Positions 27,137 to 36,991 of a stretch of DNA of 64,000 nt are shown one piece after another. A program made the translations under genes and the position numbers. Under the pieces are notes generated by a model. It was given only the letters and a program-made list of their open reading frames with translations. It did no database searches and was not told where the DNA came from. Location of the stretch: the NCBI RefSeq assembly GCF_001597745.1, contig NZ_LUHJ01000061.1, positions 271,608-335,607 on the forward strand. Reading direction: 5' to 3'. Each line of letters starts with the position of its first letter. Positions within the stretch are counted from its first letter, which is position 1. The stretch comes from Anabaena sp. 4-3 (GTDB lineage: Bacteria > Cyanobacteriota > Cyanobacteriia > Cyanobacteriales > Nostocaceae).

Positions 27137-27835
27137 TTAAACTATCATTCTTTCTAAGGCTGACAAATCAGGGATACAAATATTGTCTTGCTCTCGCTTG
27201 ATCAAGCCTTTTTTTTCAAATCTTGTCAATACTCTTGTCACTGTTTCTCGTGCTAATCCACTCAAACTACTCAGTTCCCGGTGAGGTAAATTTGGGATTT
27301 CGGTGCCTGTGTGTCCTTGTTTTCCTTGTCCTTCGGCCAAAAATAAGAGTGTGTCTGCTACCCGCGACTGACTATCAGACTCCCGTAGGCGCAATCGTCG
27401 GTTGACTTGCCGCAAACGCCGAGCCATCAGGCGTGACAAGTTAACCCCCGCTAAAGGTTCTGTATGCAGTAGCTTGACAAAATCTTGGGATGGCATACTG
27501 CCAATCACCGTGCTAGTCAAAGTAATCACATCTGTAGAACGGGGGACTTCATCTAAGGCTGCCATTTCACCGAATAATTCCCCTTTACCAATAATGTTCA
27601 GCGTTACCTCTTTACCTTCTAAGTTGTAAGTGCGGATTTTTACCCAACCATCAACGATAAAATATACAGAACCACCCCAGTCATTTTCTAGTAGAATAAC
27701 TTGATTTGCTGGGTGTGTGCGTGTGACAAGGTGGTTGAGGGCTATTGCTACAGAGGTGTCTGGTAAACCTTGAAAAAGGGGAGCCGAGATTATCCAGGAA
27801 TGAGTGTTTGCCTGCAAGCTATATCGGTCTTCCAT
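27137..27835 (-). CDS. Crp/Fnr-family transcriptional regulator
   Basis: 232 residues. An N-terminal cyclic-nucleotide-binding beta-barrel (about 20-130), with GELFGEMAALDEVPRSTDV in the phosphate-binding cassette, is followed by a long dimer helix (LSRLMARRLRQVNRRLRLRE) and a winged helix-turn-helix (LPHRELSSLSGLARETVTRV). The Glu and Arg-Ser of the cassette suggest it may bind a cyclic nucleotide. I cannot assign it to a named factor. ATG 27835 is used; the frame can reach a TTG at 27871. Two tandem 14-base AGATAGGTGATCTG repeats lie 105-132 bases upstream. Confidence 0.88.
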   Translation of the reverse strand: MEDRYSLQANTHSWIISAPLFQGLPDTSVAIALNHLVTRTHPANQVILLENDWGGSVYFIVDGWVKIRTYNLEGKEVTLNIIGKGELFGEMAALDEVPRSTDVITLTSTVIGSMPSQDFVKLLHTEPLAGVNLSRLMARRLRQVNRRLRLRESDSQSRVADTLLFLAEGQGKQGHTGTEIPNLPHRELSSLSGLARETVTRVLTRFEKKGLIKREQDNICIPDLSALERMIV

Positions 27836-27871
27836 TACGAGATTTTTATTAAAGTCTAGTATATAAATCAA

Positions 27872-28442
27872 AAAAAACGTTTAACTCAGCCTAAGCGATG
27901 AAGGTATAATTTTTTCTGAGTTAATTAGTTATCTTACACAGATAGGTGATCTGAGATAGGTGATCTGAGTTTTGTTTTAGATAGTCTTTTGACTACAATC
28001 TGAAATTAGTTTCAGGCTAGCTGTCCAGCAGAAATGATGACTCCAACACTATAGCTATTTAACATTCATCATACTCAAATTAGTAAATTTTTGTTAAAAA
28101 TTTTTTACCAGTCGCCGTGAGGGGACAGTAAAACAAATCCTACCTTGCTATCCAAGGTATTGATCAATTATACAAATTGCTTGGCGATTTGGATTTTTTT
28201 GTGTTTTTATACTATGAAGTCCTAGGGGCTTTGACATCGCTGTGTAAACTACCTGATACTGGCAATGCCAAACTCAGGGAGTGCGACTCAATCAAAAACC
28301 GTCAGTTCGCCTGACTACAACCTCACGGAATGTTGCAACTTTTATTCATCTATCAAACAATTTTACTGAGTCGTTGTTGTTACAAATATAATTGTAGATT
28401 AATTTACAAATCCAGTTAACCTAAAGTTCTAGATAAGGTAAT
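27872..28442. promoter_or_regulatory. Divergent intergenic region with tandem GTGATC repeats and a folded leader
   Basis: 571 bases between the Crp-family gene and the 1413-residue gene. AGATAGGTGATCTG is repeated exactly at 27940-27953 and 27954-27967. Further on, CCTGA (28252-28256)/TCAGG (28274-28278) with inner GGCA/TGCC, and GTCAG (28301-28305)/CTGAC (28311-28315), form hairpins; TCAGG could alternatively pair with the later CCTGA (28310-28314). Confidence 0.4.
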
Positions 28443-31400
28443 TTGAAAGTGACTTCCCATAATGATGAAATTCACAACCTAATTGCAGATATTGACAACT
28501 TACTCAACAGTAGTGGTAAACGCCTGTCTAGGCTGTTGTCTGGGCAAGCGCAGGAGCCGAGAGTAGTTTTAGAGCGAATTCGCAGTTTTTTGGTGAATTT
28601 ACAAGAGACGGAAACATCAGAAGTTGTTGAACCCAATCAGTCTGTAGGATACGCTCATCAATCGCCTTTATTGCTGAAATTTGCGGGGCAGGCTCAGAAT
28701 CAGTCAACTGCACCCCCCAGCCCCGGCCAACAGGAACAAACTCAGGCTATAACCGAACAATTAAAAAATGAATTATCCGCGTTTATGCAGCCAATGAAAG
28801 CGGAGATTTCGGCACTTTTGCAAGAGCGCACGCTTCTGGAACAAGAAATTAGACAGCTAGAGCAAAAGCGATTACATAATTATTCCTTAAGTCAGCAACT
28901 GGCAAACCAAGAGCAGATAATTACTGACTTTTTGCAAGTGCTGATGAGTCGCCTAGTACCAACTTTAAAATCCCAGCTAGCTGAGGTGATAGTCAATAAG
29001 CCTGATTATGCTCTAGACAGCAATCAAACCAGCGTCGAAATTACGCCTCCTACACATCAAATCTTCTGGGAGTCATCAGCACAAACAGAACGGTTAGCCC
29101 AGGTAGCTCAAGAGTTGGATCAAAAGTTGTTATCTTTAGATGGCACTGTTAATGTTGTCTTTGATGCCTTACAGCGCAATATTCATACTTATCATGAGTC
29201 CTTATCTCAAGCACTGGCAAGAATGCACAGTACGGGATTACAAGGCGAACAGTTGCTGGTAAGTTGGCTGCAAAATTTAACGCAAGAATTATCTAGTTTT
29301 CAGCCATCTCAAGTTGATGCCGCAAATCAAACCCTTGCTAAGTTACTATCCTGCTCTCAGCCAGACAGTAACGTTACTCAAGGACTATCATCAGCAAATG
29401 ATACCAGTTTCACAGTTAGTGAGTCTTTATCTATAGATTCTGAGGCTTTATCTACAGACAAGAATATTCCAGAAACAGGAGCATTGCCGATTGTCAAAGA
29501 TCAGGTTTTCAGTACAGAAATTGAGAGCATTGTAGAAGTCAGTTTTGATACAGCCAATCAGGAATCAGCAATAGTAGAATTACCGTTGGTGAACGATGGT
29601 GTTCTCCCCAGCGACGCTGATCAAGTTCTCGAAGATAGCCTGGATACAGCAACTGATGAATCAGCGACAGTAGAATTGCCGATTGTCAATGATGAAGTTC
29701 TGCCCAGGGAAGGCGATCGCATTCTCGAAGACAGCCGGAATACAGCAACCGATGAATTGGATGAAATGTTGTTGCAGCTTGGTGTGGATGAATCTTTTCC
29801 TGCTGACAACTTGACTAATTCCACTACTGTATCTCAGGATGGTTTACCTTTAACTAATAATGATGAAGTTGATATCATCTATGCCAGCTTGTTTGGGAAT
29901 AATTTAGAAATCAAGCCAGAGTCTGTGACTGAGGATTTACTGAGCTTGAATTATGCCGACACTCAACCACCTAGCAATCCGCTAACAGAAGCAGATACGG
30001 CCGCAATGATGCCAGATGCTTGGTTTGATCAATCAGATGCGGATATTTTTGCTCACCCTGATTTATCAACTATCTCAGATACTCCAATCCCACCGACAGA
30101 TGCACTATTTTTTGAGGAAGCGACTCAATCCCCAGATGTAGACTTAGAAAATCTGCCATCAACAGAAATTGATTCCATACAGCCAAATAGTAGGGATACC
30201 ATTACATCTTTAACCGATTTATTAGCAGATGTAGAGGTGAAAGCACCATTATTAACAGTAGATTCACCTGTGGAGGAAGTCAAAAAAACTACGGTAGTCA
30301 CGATTGAGTCAAAACCGCCATCTGTCACCAGGAACAAGAAAAATGAACAGCCACAACAGCCTACTGAGGAATTTATTCCGGCTTCACCCCAGGAAAATTT
30401 ACTGTCGTCAGAAGTAGCTGAGTTAGCTAATCTGCCAGAAATTTCTCTCAATGAGGAACAATGGCGGAAATTGCATCAGGATTTGGCTCAACTGGATGAA
30501 CAGCCTTCACAATCACAACCTGTAATTGCCTCAGATAGTGCTGATTTTTGGGTGAGTGATGGGCGGCGTAGCGTCTCGGAAAGCAGCACCACCGGAGGCG
30601 ATCGCCAACAACATCTGACTCCAGAAGTAACGGCAAACTCAAATCATGTTGCTTTGCCTGCGCCAGAGGTTTCTTCAGTCAACCAGATTTCTGCACCGCA
30701 GACACAAACCAGCCTTGAGGTTACTCCCGCGACTGAAAAAAAAAAGGAAGCCACAATTGACACTCCAGAGGCTGCTGTAGTCACGCCTGGGAGTACCATT
30801 AACAATACAGCAGATGCGCCTGATACCCTGGACTCACTTTGGTATTTAGGGATTGATTTAGGTACTACAGGAATTTCCGCAGCTTTGTTAAATCGCTCCA
30901 CTGGCGTTGTTTATCCGATTTGTTGGTCAGCAGAACACCAACCGGGAGACAATTCCTTCCAGCAATCTTTCCGTTTACCGGCAGAGGTGTATTTGCCCAC
31001 CACTTCTGCACCACCAGGGGATACTGACAGCAGTCAAACGCCAGAACATTTAAAGAATCATCCATACTCGGCACAGTTGAAACCATATTTACAGGTAGCT
31101 ATTCCCTATAAAAATCAACAACAAAAATGGGAACCTGTATTGCAATTTAATCAGTTTTGTGCTGGGCCGTTAATTTGGGTAGTGCGATCGCTCTCCAAAT
31201 TATTGTTAACTCTCAAAGCAGACCGTTACAGTACCACTCAAGGATTAATCGCTACAGCAATTGGTTTGGATCAACACAGCTTTCAAAGCATTATCAATAA
31301 CGTTGCTGGTGTGATTTGTAACTGCCCCTCTAGTTGGTCAGAACAGTATCGGTTCAATGTGCGGGAGGCTTTACTGACAAGTAAATTAGTCCAACATCCC

Positions 31401-32684
31401 CAACAAGTGTTTTTTGTGGAGGAAGCGATCGCTAGTTTACTCAGTATTTTAGATGGTGCTAACGGTGAAACAGTACAATTGAGCAGTCCCCAAGGTTTAA
31501 TTCCTGCCAAAATCAATGATCATTCCTTGGTAGGCAATACCCTTGTGATTAATCTGGGAGCCAGTCACACAGAAATGGGACTGCTGGATGTGCCAGATAA
31601 CCTGCCAGAACTGACACACAATCATTTCATGCTCCACAGTTTTGCTTACGCCAGTAAAGCGATTGAGCAAGATATTATCTGTCAGTTACTTTTACCCCCC
31701 AAATACCGTCAATCCCGTTGGGAAAAGTCAGAAGATAGCTTACCAATTAGTAGTCACCCTTGGCCATCAGCTGTTACTGGTTTAGATCAGATACAGTGGC
31801 AGAGTTTAGAATTAGATGAATTAGAATTACCCCGTGTTGCAGAACCTGACATTCAGGCTCGTATTTGCTTCCAACAGCGTCTAGAAAGTTCCTTACTCGG
31901 ACAGGCGTTGTTAGATGCCGCCCTAGCCTTGAAGCTGATTTTGCAACACCAAGACACGTTTAGTTTTGAATTAGCCGATCAACGTTGGGTGTTACAGCGA
32001 CGAGATTTAGAAAGTCAAGTGTTTGTTCCCTTTGTCCGCCGCCTCAACCGTGAACTGAATAAGTTATTGGTAGCGCGTGGTATACCCACCGAAGCGATTA
32101 ATCAAGCAATTTTGACTGGTGGTTTGGCACATTTGGGCGTTGTTAACCGTTGGGTACGGCAAAAACTTCCTAGTGCCAAAATTATCCCAGATGCTTACTT
32201 CGGTGAAAATGGCGCGCCTAACTGTAGTCGTGTGGCTTATGGTTTGGCGTTACTACCATTACATCCGCAAGTTTTAGAAGAATCTCGCCATCAATACACT
32301 GATTATTTTCTGTTTACAGAATTGCTGCGGCTATTGCCAAACCGGACTTTAGCCTTTAGTGAAGTTCTGCAATTATTTGAAGGACGGGGTATCAATACCA
32401 GTATTTGTCAGCAAAGACTTTTAGCTTTCTTAGAAGGGGAAATTCCTTCTGGTTTGATTCCGGCACAGCCGGAAGCTACTTGGCTGACTCATAACTCTGA
32501 GGCTAATCCTGATTATCAGGCGATCGCCTCAGTACCATTGTTTGAAAAACAAGGAAACCTCAACTATCGTCCTAATTTCGCACAATTGCAAATTTTCCAT
32601 CGCTATCTAGATGCTATTAAAGCCAGCACTCAACAGTCCTTGGATGAGCCATATACTATTAATTTCAGTCTAGTAGAGGTGTAG
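28443..32684 (+). CDS. Large coiled-coil protein with C-terminal Hsp70/actin-fold ATPase domain
   Basis: 1413 residues. Residues about 1-280 are helical with coiled-coil heptads (LQERTLLEQEIRQLEQKRL). Residues about 300-795 are acidic, Ser/Thr/Asp-rich and probably disordered, and include imperfect repeats of about 35 residues (390-460). From about residue 800 the sequence is Hsp70/actin-like: phosphate 1 YLGIDLGTTGISAALLN, the connect motif FFVEEAIASLLSIL, phosphate 2 LVINLGASHTEMGLLDV (about 1035-1050) and adenosine motif AILTGGLAHLGVVNRW (about 1220). No peptide-binding domain like that of DnaK follows. No signal or membrane segment. Start TTG 28443 with AAGG just upstream. Confidence 0.8.
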   Translation: MKVTSHNDEIHNLIADIDNLLNSSGKRLSRLLSGQAQEPRVVLERIRSFLVNLQETETSEVVEPNQSVGYAHQSPLLLKFAGQAQNQSTAPPSPGQQEQTQAITEQLKNELSAFMQPMKAEISALLQERTLLEQEIRQLEQKRLHNYSLSQQLANQEQIITDFLQVLMSRLVPTLKSQLAEVIVNKPDYALDSNQTSVEITPPTHQIFWESSAQTERLAQVAQELDQKLLSLDGTVNVVFDALQRNIHTYHESLSQALARMHSTGLQGEQLLVSWLQNLTQELSSFQPSQVDAANQTLAKLLSCSQPDSNVTQGLSSANDTSFTVSESLSIDSEALSTDKNIPETGALPIVKDQVFSTEIESIVEVSFDTANQESAIVELPLVNDGVLPSDADQVLEDSLDTATDESATVELPIVNDEVLPREGDRILEDSRNTATDELDEMLLQLGVDESFPADNLTNSTTVSQDGLPLTNNDEVDIIYASLFGNNLEIKPESVTEDLLSLNYADTQPPSNPLTEADTAAMMPDAWFDQSDADIFAHPDLSTISDTPIPPTDALFFEEATQSPDVDLENLPSTEIDSIQPNSRDTITSLTDLLADVEVKAPLLTVDSPVEEVKKTTVVTIESKPPSVTRNKKNEQPQQPTEEFIPASPQENLLSSEVAELANLPEISLNEEQWRKLHQDLAQLDEQPSQSQPVIASDSADFWVSDGRRSVSESSTTGGDRQQHLTPEVTANSNHVALPAPEVSSVNQISAPQTQTSLEVTPATEKKKEATIDTPEAAVVTPGSTINNTADAPDTLDSLWYLGIDLGTTGISAALLNRSTGVVYPICWSAEHQPGDNSFQQSFRLPAEVYLPTTSAPPGDTDSSQTPEHLKNHPYSAQLKPYLQVAIPYKNQQQKWEPVLQFNQFCAGPLIWVVRSLSKLLLTLKADRYSTTQGLIATAIGLDQHSFQSIINNVAGVICNCPSSWSEQYRFNVREALLTSKLVQHPQQVFFVEEAIASLLSILDGANGETVQLSSPQGLIPAKINDHSLVGNTLVINLGASHTEMGLLDVPDNLPELTHNHFMLHSFAYASKAIEQDIICQLLLPPKYRQSRWEKSEDSLPISSHPWPSAVTGLDQIQWQSLELDELELPRVAEPDIQARICFQQRLESSLLGQALLDAALALKLILQHQDTFSFELADQRWVLQRRDLESQVFVPFVRRLNRELNKLLVARGIPTEAINQAILTGGLAHLGVVNRWVRQKLPSAKIIPDAYFGENGAPNCSRVAYGLALLPLHPQVLEESRHQYTDYFLFTELLRLLPNRTLAFSEVLQLFEGRGINTSICQQRLLAFLEGEIPSGLIPAQPEATWLTHNSEANPDYQAIASVPLFEKQGNLNYRPNFAQLQIFHRYLDAIKASTQQSLDEPYTINFSLVEV

Positions 32685-32778
32685 GCGTGTAGGGGAGGCA
32701 GGGAAGCAAGGGAGAGGGGACTTTTCCCTTTTCCCCCTGCAAAGAACCCCAATTCTTCCTCTTTCCCAGTTCCTCAAC

Positions 32779-33621
32779 CTAACCCTTCACTCCACTGCCC
32801 GTATCTGTTGCTACAATGTAACGCTGTAAAATCAGAAATAGTAGCAAAACAGGTGCGATCGCAATTACTGAACCAGCAGCGACTAAACGCCAGTCAAGGG
32901 AAAATGTCCCGGCTAATTTCGCCACTCCCAAGGGAAGGGTATATAAGCTTTCGTCTTGAATCACAATCAAAGGCCAAAGAAAATCACTCCAAGAACCGAT
33001 AAATACAAAAATAGCCAAAGTCACCAGGGCTGGTTTGACTGCTGGCAACATGATATGCCACCATAAACCTAGTTCTGAGCTACCATCCATGCGGGCAGCT
33101 TCTTCTATTTCTTTGGGAACACCCATAAAAGCTTGTCTGAGGAGGAAAATCCCAAAAGCGGAAGCCAAGCTGGGGAAAATAATTCCTAAATAAGTATTTC
33201 TCAACCCTAACTGCACTGTCAAAATATACAGAGGTATCATCACAATCTGGAAAGGAATCATAATTGTAGAGACGATCGCAATAAAAATTCCATTCCTCAG
33301 AGGAAATGATAGTCTGGCTAAAGGATAAGCGGCTAAGGAGCAGAACAACAAATTTAAACCGACAGTCAGCACTGCCACCAATGTACTGTTATAGATGTAC
33401 TGTCCAAAAGGTAAAGATTGCCACACCTTAGAGAAGTTTTCTACCGTAGGTTGACTGGGTAATAACTGCGGTGGGGATTGGAAAATATTTTCTGTGGGTG
33501 ATTTTAAAGCTGTGCTGATTAGCCAAAGTAATGGGAATAGTGTGACGATGGCGATCGCTCCCAATAAACAGTACATCATCACAGTTGGCATTTTAGTATT
33601 TTGCCATCGGAAATTAGTCAC
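32779..33621 (-). CDS. Sugar ABC transporter permease, MalG type
   Basis: 280 residues with six membrane helices; carbohydrate importer permease of the MalG/UgpE class. The ATPase-docking EAA loop is EEAARMDGSSELGLWWHIMLP (its first 20 residues are diagnostic). The C-terminus lies in the periplasm-facing style of the family. No ATPase, second permease or binding protein is adjacent, so partners must be elsewhere. The frame could begin at a TTG at 33636, but GGAG overlapping that codon is nine bases before a GTG at 33621, which I prefer. Confidence 0.85.
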   Translation of the reverse strand: MTNFRWQNTKMPTVMMYCLLGAIAIVTLFPLLWLISTALKSPTENIFQSPPQLLPSQPTVENFSKVWQSLPFGQYIYNSTLVAVLTVGLNLLFCSLAAYPLARLSFPLRNGIFIAIVSTIMIPFQIVMIPLYILTVQLGLRNTYLGIIFPSLASAFGIFLLRQAFMGVPKEIEEAARMDGSSELGLWWHIMLPAVKPALVTLAIFVFIGSWSDFLWPLIVIQDESLYTLPLGVAKLAGTFSLDWRLVAAGSVIAIAPVLLLFLILQRYIVATDTGSGVKG

Positions 33622-33670
33622 AATACCGCACTCCAAATTTAATATAAATTAAAAATTAACCAATTACAAA

Positions 33671-34246
33671 TTACGAATTAATATAAAGTTTAGTTTCAGT
33701 AACCACAGCAGCTAAAGGTTGATCCCAAGGTTGAATAGGTAATTGGGGTAAATAAGCAAAATCAAACACAATGCCGATAGTTGGTTTATTTGCCCACTCG
33801 GTAGAACTGAGCAAGCGATCATAATACCCACCACCATAACCTAAACGATAGCCACGCTGATCACAAGCGACGCTAGGGATGAGAATTAAATCAACTTCTT
33901 CTGGGTTAATAGTTGGTGCTGATGGTGCTGGTTCTTTAATGCCATAGGAATTAATTTGTAAAGATTCTCCTGGTTGCCAAATATGCCAGTTAAGTGATGT
34001 TTCCACGCAGCGAGGAAATCCCCAACGGTATTGAGTATCTAAAAATAGGTTGCTCAGATCAGGTTCTTGACGAAAACTCAGATAAGCAAGTATGGTTTTA
34101 GCTTGTTGAAAAAGTAGAGAGTTTTGTAATAGATGACAGATGCGATCGCTTTTTTCTCGCCATTCTCTCATAGACATTGACTGACGAGTTTTTAACAGAT
34201 TGCGGCGTAACTTGACTTTACTTTGTTGATGATCAACTTTGTCCAT
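33671..34246 (-). CDS. 5-formyltetrahydrofolate cyclo-ligase
   Basis: 191 residues. ATP-dependent conversion of 5-formyl-THF to 5,10-methenyl-THF, salvaging a dead-end folate. The N-terminal basic helix KVKLRRNLLKTRQ and the signature DQRGYRLGYGGGYYDRLL (about residues 135-152) are diagnostic. The open frame extends 27 codons upstream to 34327 through a palindrome (34287-34313), but conserved sequence begins at MDKVDHQQ, so I start at 34246. Downstream of fcl on the same strand, with a hairpin in between. Confidence 0.9.
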   Translation of the reverse strand: MDKVDHQQSKVKLRRNLLKTRQSMSMREWREKSDRICHLLQNSLLFQQAKTILAYLSFRQEPDLSNLFLDTQYRWGFPRCVETSLNWHIWQPGESLQINSYGIKEPAPSAPTINPEEVDLILIPSVACDQRGYRLGYGGGYYDRLLSSTEWANKPTIGIVFDFAYLPQLPIQPWDQPLAAVVTETKLYINS

Positions 34247-34286
34247 GCCAATTAGTGCAGGGTTTATCAGGGAACGGTGAGAGACA

Positions 34287-34313
34287 AACCCCTCTTGGTG
34301 TTCAAGAGGGGTT
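34287..34313 (-). terminator. Hairpin between fcl and the cyclo-ligase gene
   Basis: AACCCCTCTT (34287-34296) and AAGAGGGGTT (34304-34313) form a perfect 10-bp stem with a seven-base loop. Read on the minus strand it is followed by TGTCTCTC, a weak T tract, so a partial terminator or dispersed repeat is likely. Confidence 0.55.
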
Positions 34314-34354
34314 GGGGGAGAGGTCAAAAAAACTGATCAGGTTATCGGTGAACG

Positions 34355-35317
34355 TTACCCATTCGCGATTTTCTCAGCAGCATTTTGACGATACCAATCA
34401 ATAGTATTCTTCAATCCCTGCCGGAAATCTACCTGAGCAGAGAAATTAAAAGCTTGTTTTGCGCGTTCAGTATCCAAACAACGACGGGGTTGACCGTTTG
34501 GTTTGTCTGTTTCCCATACAATTTCACCGTCAAACTCCATCAGTTCGCAAATCAGAGTGACTAAATCACGAATGGAGATTTCAGAACCAGTGCCTAAGTT
34601 AACTGGTTCTGAGTCATTGTAGAATTGAGTTCCCATGACAATACCCCGCGCGGCATCTTCCGAATAAAGAAACTCACGGGTAGGACTACCATCACCCCAA
34701 ACAGGTAGTTGCTTAACTTTATTAATTTGAGCCGCATGAACTTTGTGAATTAACGCCGGGATGACGTGGGAACTCCCAGGATCAAAGTTATCTTCAGGCC
34801 CGTATAAATTCACTGGCAAAAGATAAACCCCATTAAAGCCGTACTGCTGACGATAAGATTGCAGTTGGACTAACAGAGCTTTTTTAGCAACGCCATAAGG
34901 GGCGTTAGTTTCTTCTGGATAACCATTCCACAGGTCATCTTCCTTAAATGGTACAGGAGTAAATTTAGGGTAGGCACAGATTGTACCCACACAGACGAAT
35001 TTTTCTACACCAGCTTGATAGGCAGCATGAATTAGCTGAGTTCCCATGATCAAGTTATCGTAGAATAACTCCGCCGGTTTTTCCCGGTTAAGACCGATAC
35101 CGCCCACATGAGCTGCTAAGTGGATGACGATATCTTGTTGGTCTACTGCGCGTTGGCAATTTTCCCAGACACGTAAATCTAATTCGCGCGATCGCGGTAT
35201 TGTAATCTTAGCTTGGTCAGCCCCAGCTTTGCCCAGTTGCTCGATTACTTGACGGCCTAAAAACCCTGCCCCACCAGTGACAAGAATTCGTTTATTTTGT
35301 AGCTCTAAGGCGGTCAT
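34355..35317 (-). CDS. fcl: GDP-L-fucose synthase
   Basis: 320 residues, short-chain dehydrogenase fold. Epimerises and reduces GDP-4-keto-6-deoxymannose (the Gmd product) to GDP-L-fucose with NADPH. The nucleotide-binding GGAGFLG is at about residues 16-22, CVGTICAYP gives the active-site Ser/Thr region, and Y-x3-K is in [24 protein letters not shown] is a family hallmark. Its start is 24 bases after the gmd stop, so gmd-fcl form an operon. Confidence 0.93.
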   Translation of the reverse strand: MTALELQNKRILVTGGAGFLGRQVIEQLGKAGADQAKITIPRSRELDLRVWENCQRAVDQQDIVIHLAAHVGGIGLNREKPAELFYDNLIMGTQLIHAAYQAGVEKFVCVGTICAYPKFTPVPFKEDDLWNGYPEETNAPYGVAKKALLVQLQSYRQQYGFNGVYLLPVNLYGPEDNFDPGSSHVIPALIHKVHAAQINKVKQLPVWGDGSPTREFLYSEDAARGIVMGTQFYNDSEPVNLGTGSEISIRDLVTLICELMEFDGEIVWETDKPNGQPRRCLDTERAKQAFNFSAQVDFRQGLKNTIDWYRQNAAEKIANG

Positions 35318-35341
35318 ATTTTTATCCTTGGCAAGATTTGA

Positions 35342-36421
35342 TTAGAAGTGGATAACATCCAGTTCTTGACGAATAGTAGCAATGTCCTGGGGCAGCAGAG
35401 AACCATTGCCATTGGGTGAAGTTTGCCCTATTGCTTGCAAATCAGCATCTACCATCAGTGCCACCAACTCTTTAAAAGTGACTGAAGGTCGCCAACCCAA
35501 TTTTTGTTGGGCTTTGGTAGAGTCGCCAATTAATAAATCTACTTCTGCTGGGCGTAGATAACGCTCATCGAACTCTACATAATCTTGCCAATCAAGATTT
35601 ACATGACTAAACGCTAACTCTAGAAATTCTCGTACTGAATGAGTTTCACCTGTAGCAATTACATAATCGTCTGGTTGGTCTTGTTGCAACATCAACCACA
35701 TTGCCCGGACATAATCCTTAGCGTAGCCCCAATCTCTTTTTGCATCCAGATTACCCATATATAGCGTTTTCTGCTTGCCAGCCACAATCCGCGCCACTGC
35801 TCTGGTAATTTTGCGGGTAACAAAGGTTTCACCGCGTCGGGGTGATTCATGGTTAAAAAGAATACCATTACAAGCAAAAAGTCCATAGGATTCACGGTAA
35901 TTAACCGTTTGCCAGTGGGCGTACACTTTTGCACATGCGTAAGGACTGCGGGGGTAGAACGGTGTAGTTTCGCTTTGGGGAACAGCTTGTACTAAACCAT
36001 ACATTTCTGAAGAACCAGCTTGGTAAAATCTCACCTGAATCCCAGTGCGGTGCTGATAGTCGCGGATGGCTTCTAGTAAACGCAGTGTTCCCATGCCCAC
36101 GGAATCTACTGTATATTCTGGTGAATCAAAGCTCACCCGTACATGGGATTGCGCGCCTAAATTATAAATTTCTGTAGGTTGGACTTCTTCTAAAATCCGT
36201 CGTAGGGTTGTACCATCAGTCAAGTCGCCGTAGTGAAGAAATAACCGCACGCCTTCTTTATGAGGATCTTCGTAGATGTGATCGATGCGGTCAGTGTTAA
36301 AGGTAGAAGTCCGCCGGATTATACCATGAACCTCATAACCTTGCCCCAGCAGAAATTCACTCAAGTATGAACCATCTTGGCCAGTAATACCAGTAATTAA
36401 CGCACGCTTGTTTTCGGTCAT
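35342..36421 (-). CDS. gmd: GDP-mannose 4,6-dehydratase
   Basis: 359 residues. Converts GDP-D-mannose to GDP-4-keto-6-deoxy-D-mannose, the first committed step to GDP-fucose and related deoxy sugars. [15 protein letters not shown] at about residues 10-24 binds NADP; the QSHVRVSF and [10 protein letters not shown] stretches and Y-x3-K in [11 protein letters not shown] complete the active site. It is the promoter-proximal gene of gmd-fcl. A duplicated inverted-repeat element sits about 310 bases upstream. Confidence 0.96.
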   Translation of the reverse strand: MTENKRALITGITGQDGSYLSEFLLGQGYEVHGIIRRTSTFNTDRIDHIYEDPHKEGVRLFLHYGDLTDGTTLRRILEEVQPTEIYNLGAQSHVRVSFDSPEYTVDSVGMGTLRLLEAIRDYQHRTGIQVRFYQAGSSEMYGLVQAVPQSETTPFYPRSPYACAKVYAHWQTVNYRESYGLFACNGILFNHESPRRGETFVTRKITRAVARIVAGKQKTLYMGNLDAKRDWGYAKDYVRAMWLMLQQDQPDDYVIATGETHSVREFLELAFSHVNLDWQDYVEFDERYLRPAEVDLLIGDSTKAQQKLGWRPSVTFKELVALMVDADLQAIGQTSPNGNGSLLPQDIATIRQELDVIHF

Positions 36422-36991
36422 GCTTGCTTATTCCTTTTGTCCGTAAAGAAGATATATGCAGGTCAATTGATACAACCTAGCAGTTAATCACTAAATTGCC
36501 TAATGGGAAACCTACGAGTTTTAACGTCTGCTAGGTTTTGATTCTCAATAAATATACTGAAGAAACAGTCAATTTAATAGAAGAGTTTAGCCTTAAATGG
36601 CTATATTTACGCTATTTAGGTATTTTGCTGCAAATTTCTTACAGAAACTTTATGTAATACAAAATTTCTTCAATAAACTTCTAAAGAAATTACATATAAA
36701 TAAATGAATTAGGCAACTTTATTCTGGTCAGGACTGATGCAACTGGCACATTAGTAGGGTGCGTCAGATGCCAAACATAAGTTTCTTTGCAGGATTTATG
36801 CAGGCTGACGCACTCTACTGGACTGGCACATTAGTAGGGTGCGTCAGATGCCAAACATAAGTTTCTTTGCAGGATTTATGCAGACTGACGCACCCTACAT
36901 ATAGATATTTAGTGTGACTTTTAGTGAGGAGAGAGTCAAAAATTTCCCCAGCTTAGGCGCAGAACTTAGCTGAATAATTTTAACTTTTTTT
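36422..36991. other. Intergenic region holding tandemly duplicated element copies
   Basis: 570 bases. Apart from the duplicated inverted-repeat element (36730-36898) I see only AT-rich sequence. The gmd promoter should lie between about 36422 and 36700 on the minus strand. Confidence 0.5.
36730..36898. repeat. Dispersed inverted-repeat element, tandem copies C and D
   Basis: An 80-base unit is repeated almost exactly at 36742-36821 and 36822-36898. Each has GTAGGGTGCGTCAG (36754-36767, 36834-36847) and CTGACGCACYCTAC (36805-36818, 36885-36898). The left outer end CAGGACTGATGCAACTGGCAC matches the reverse complement of the right end of copy B, so the element is inverted relative to it. Confidence 0.75.

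Noticed and set aside
27137-27835. Naming the Crp-family regulator DevH
   Set aside because: The family fits, but I cannot separate DevH from its paralogues by eye, and the neighbourhood does not match what I recall for DevH.
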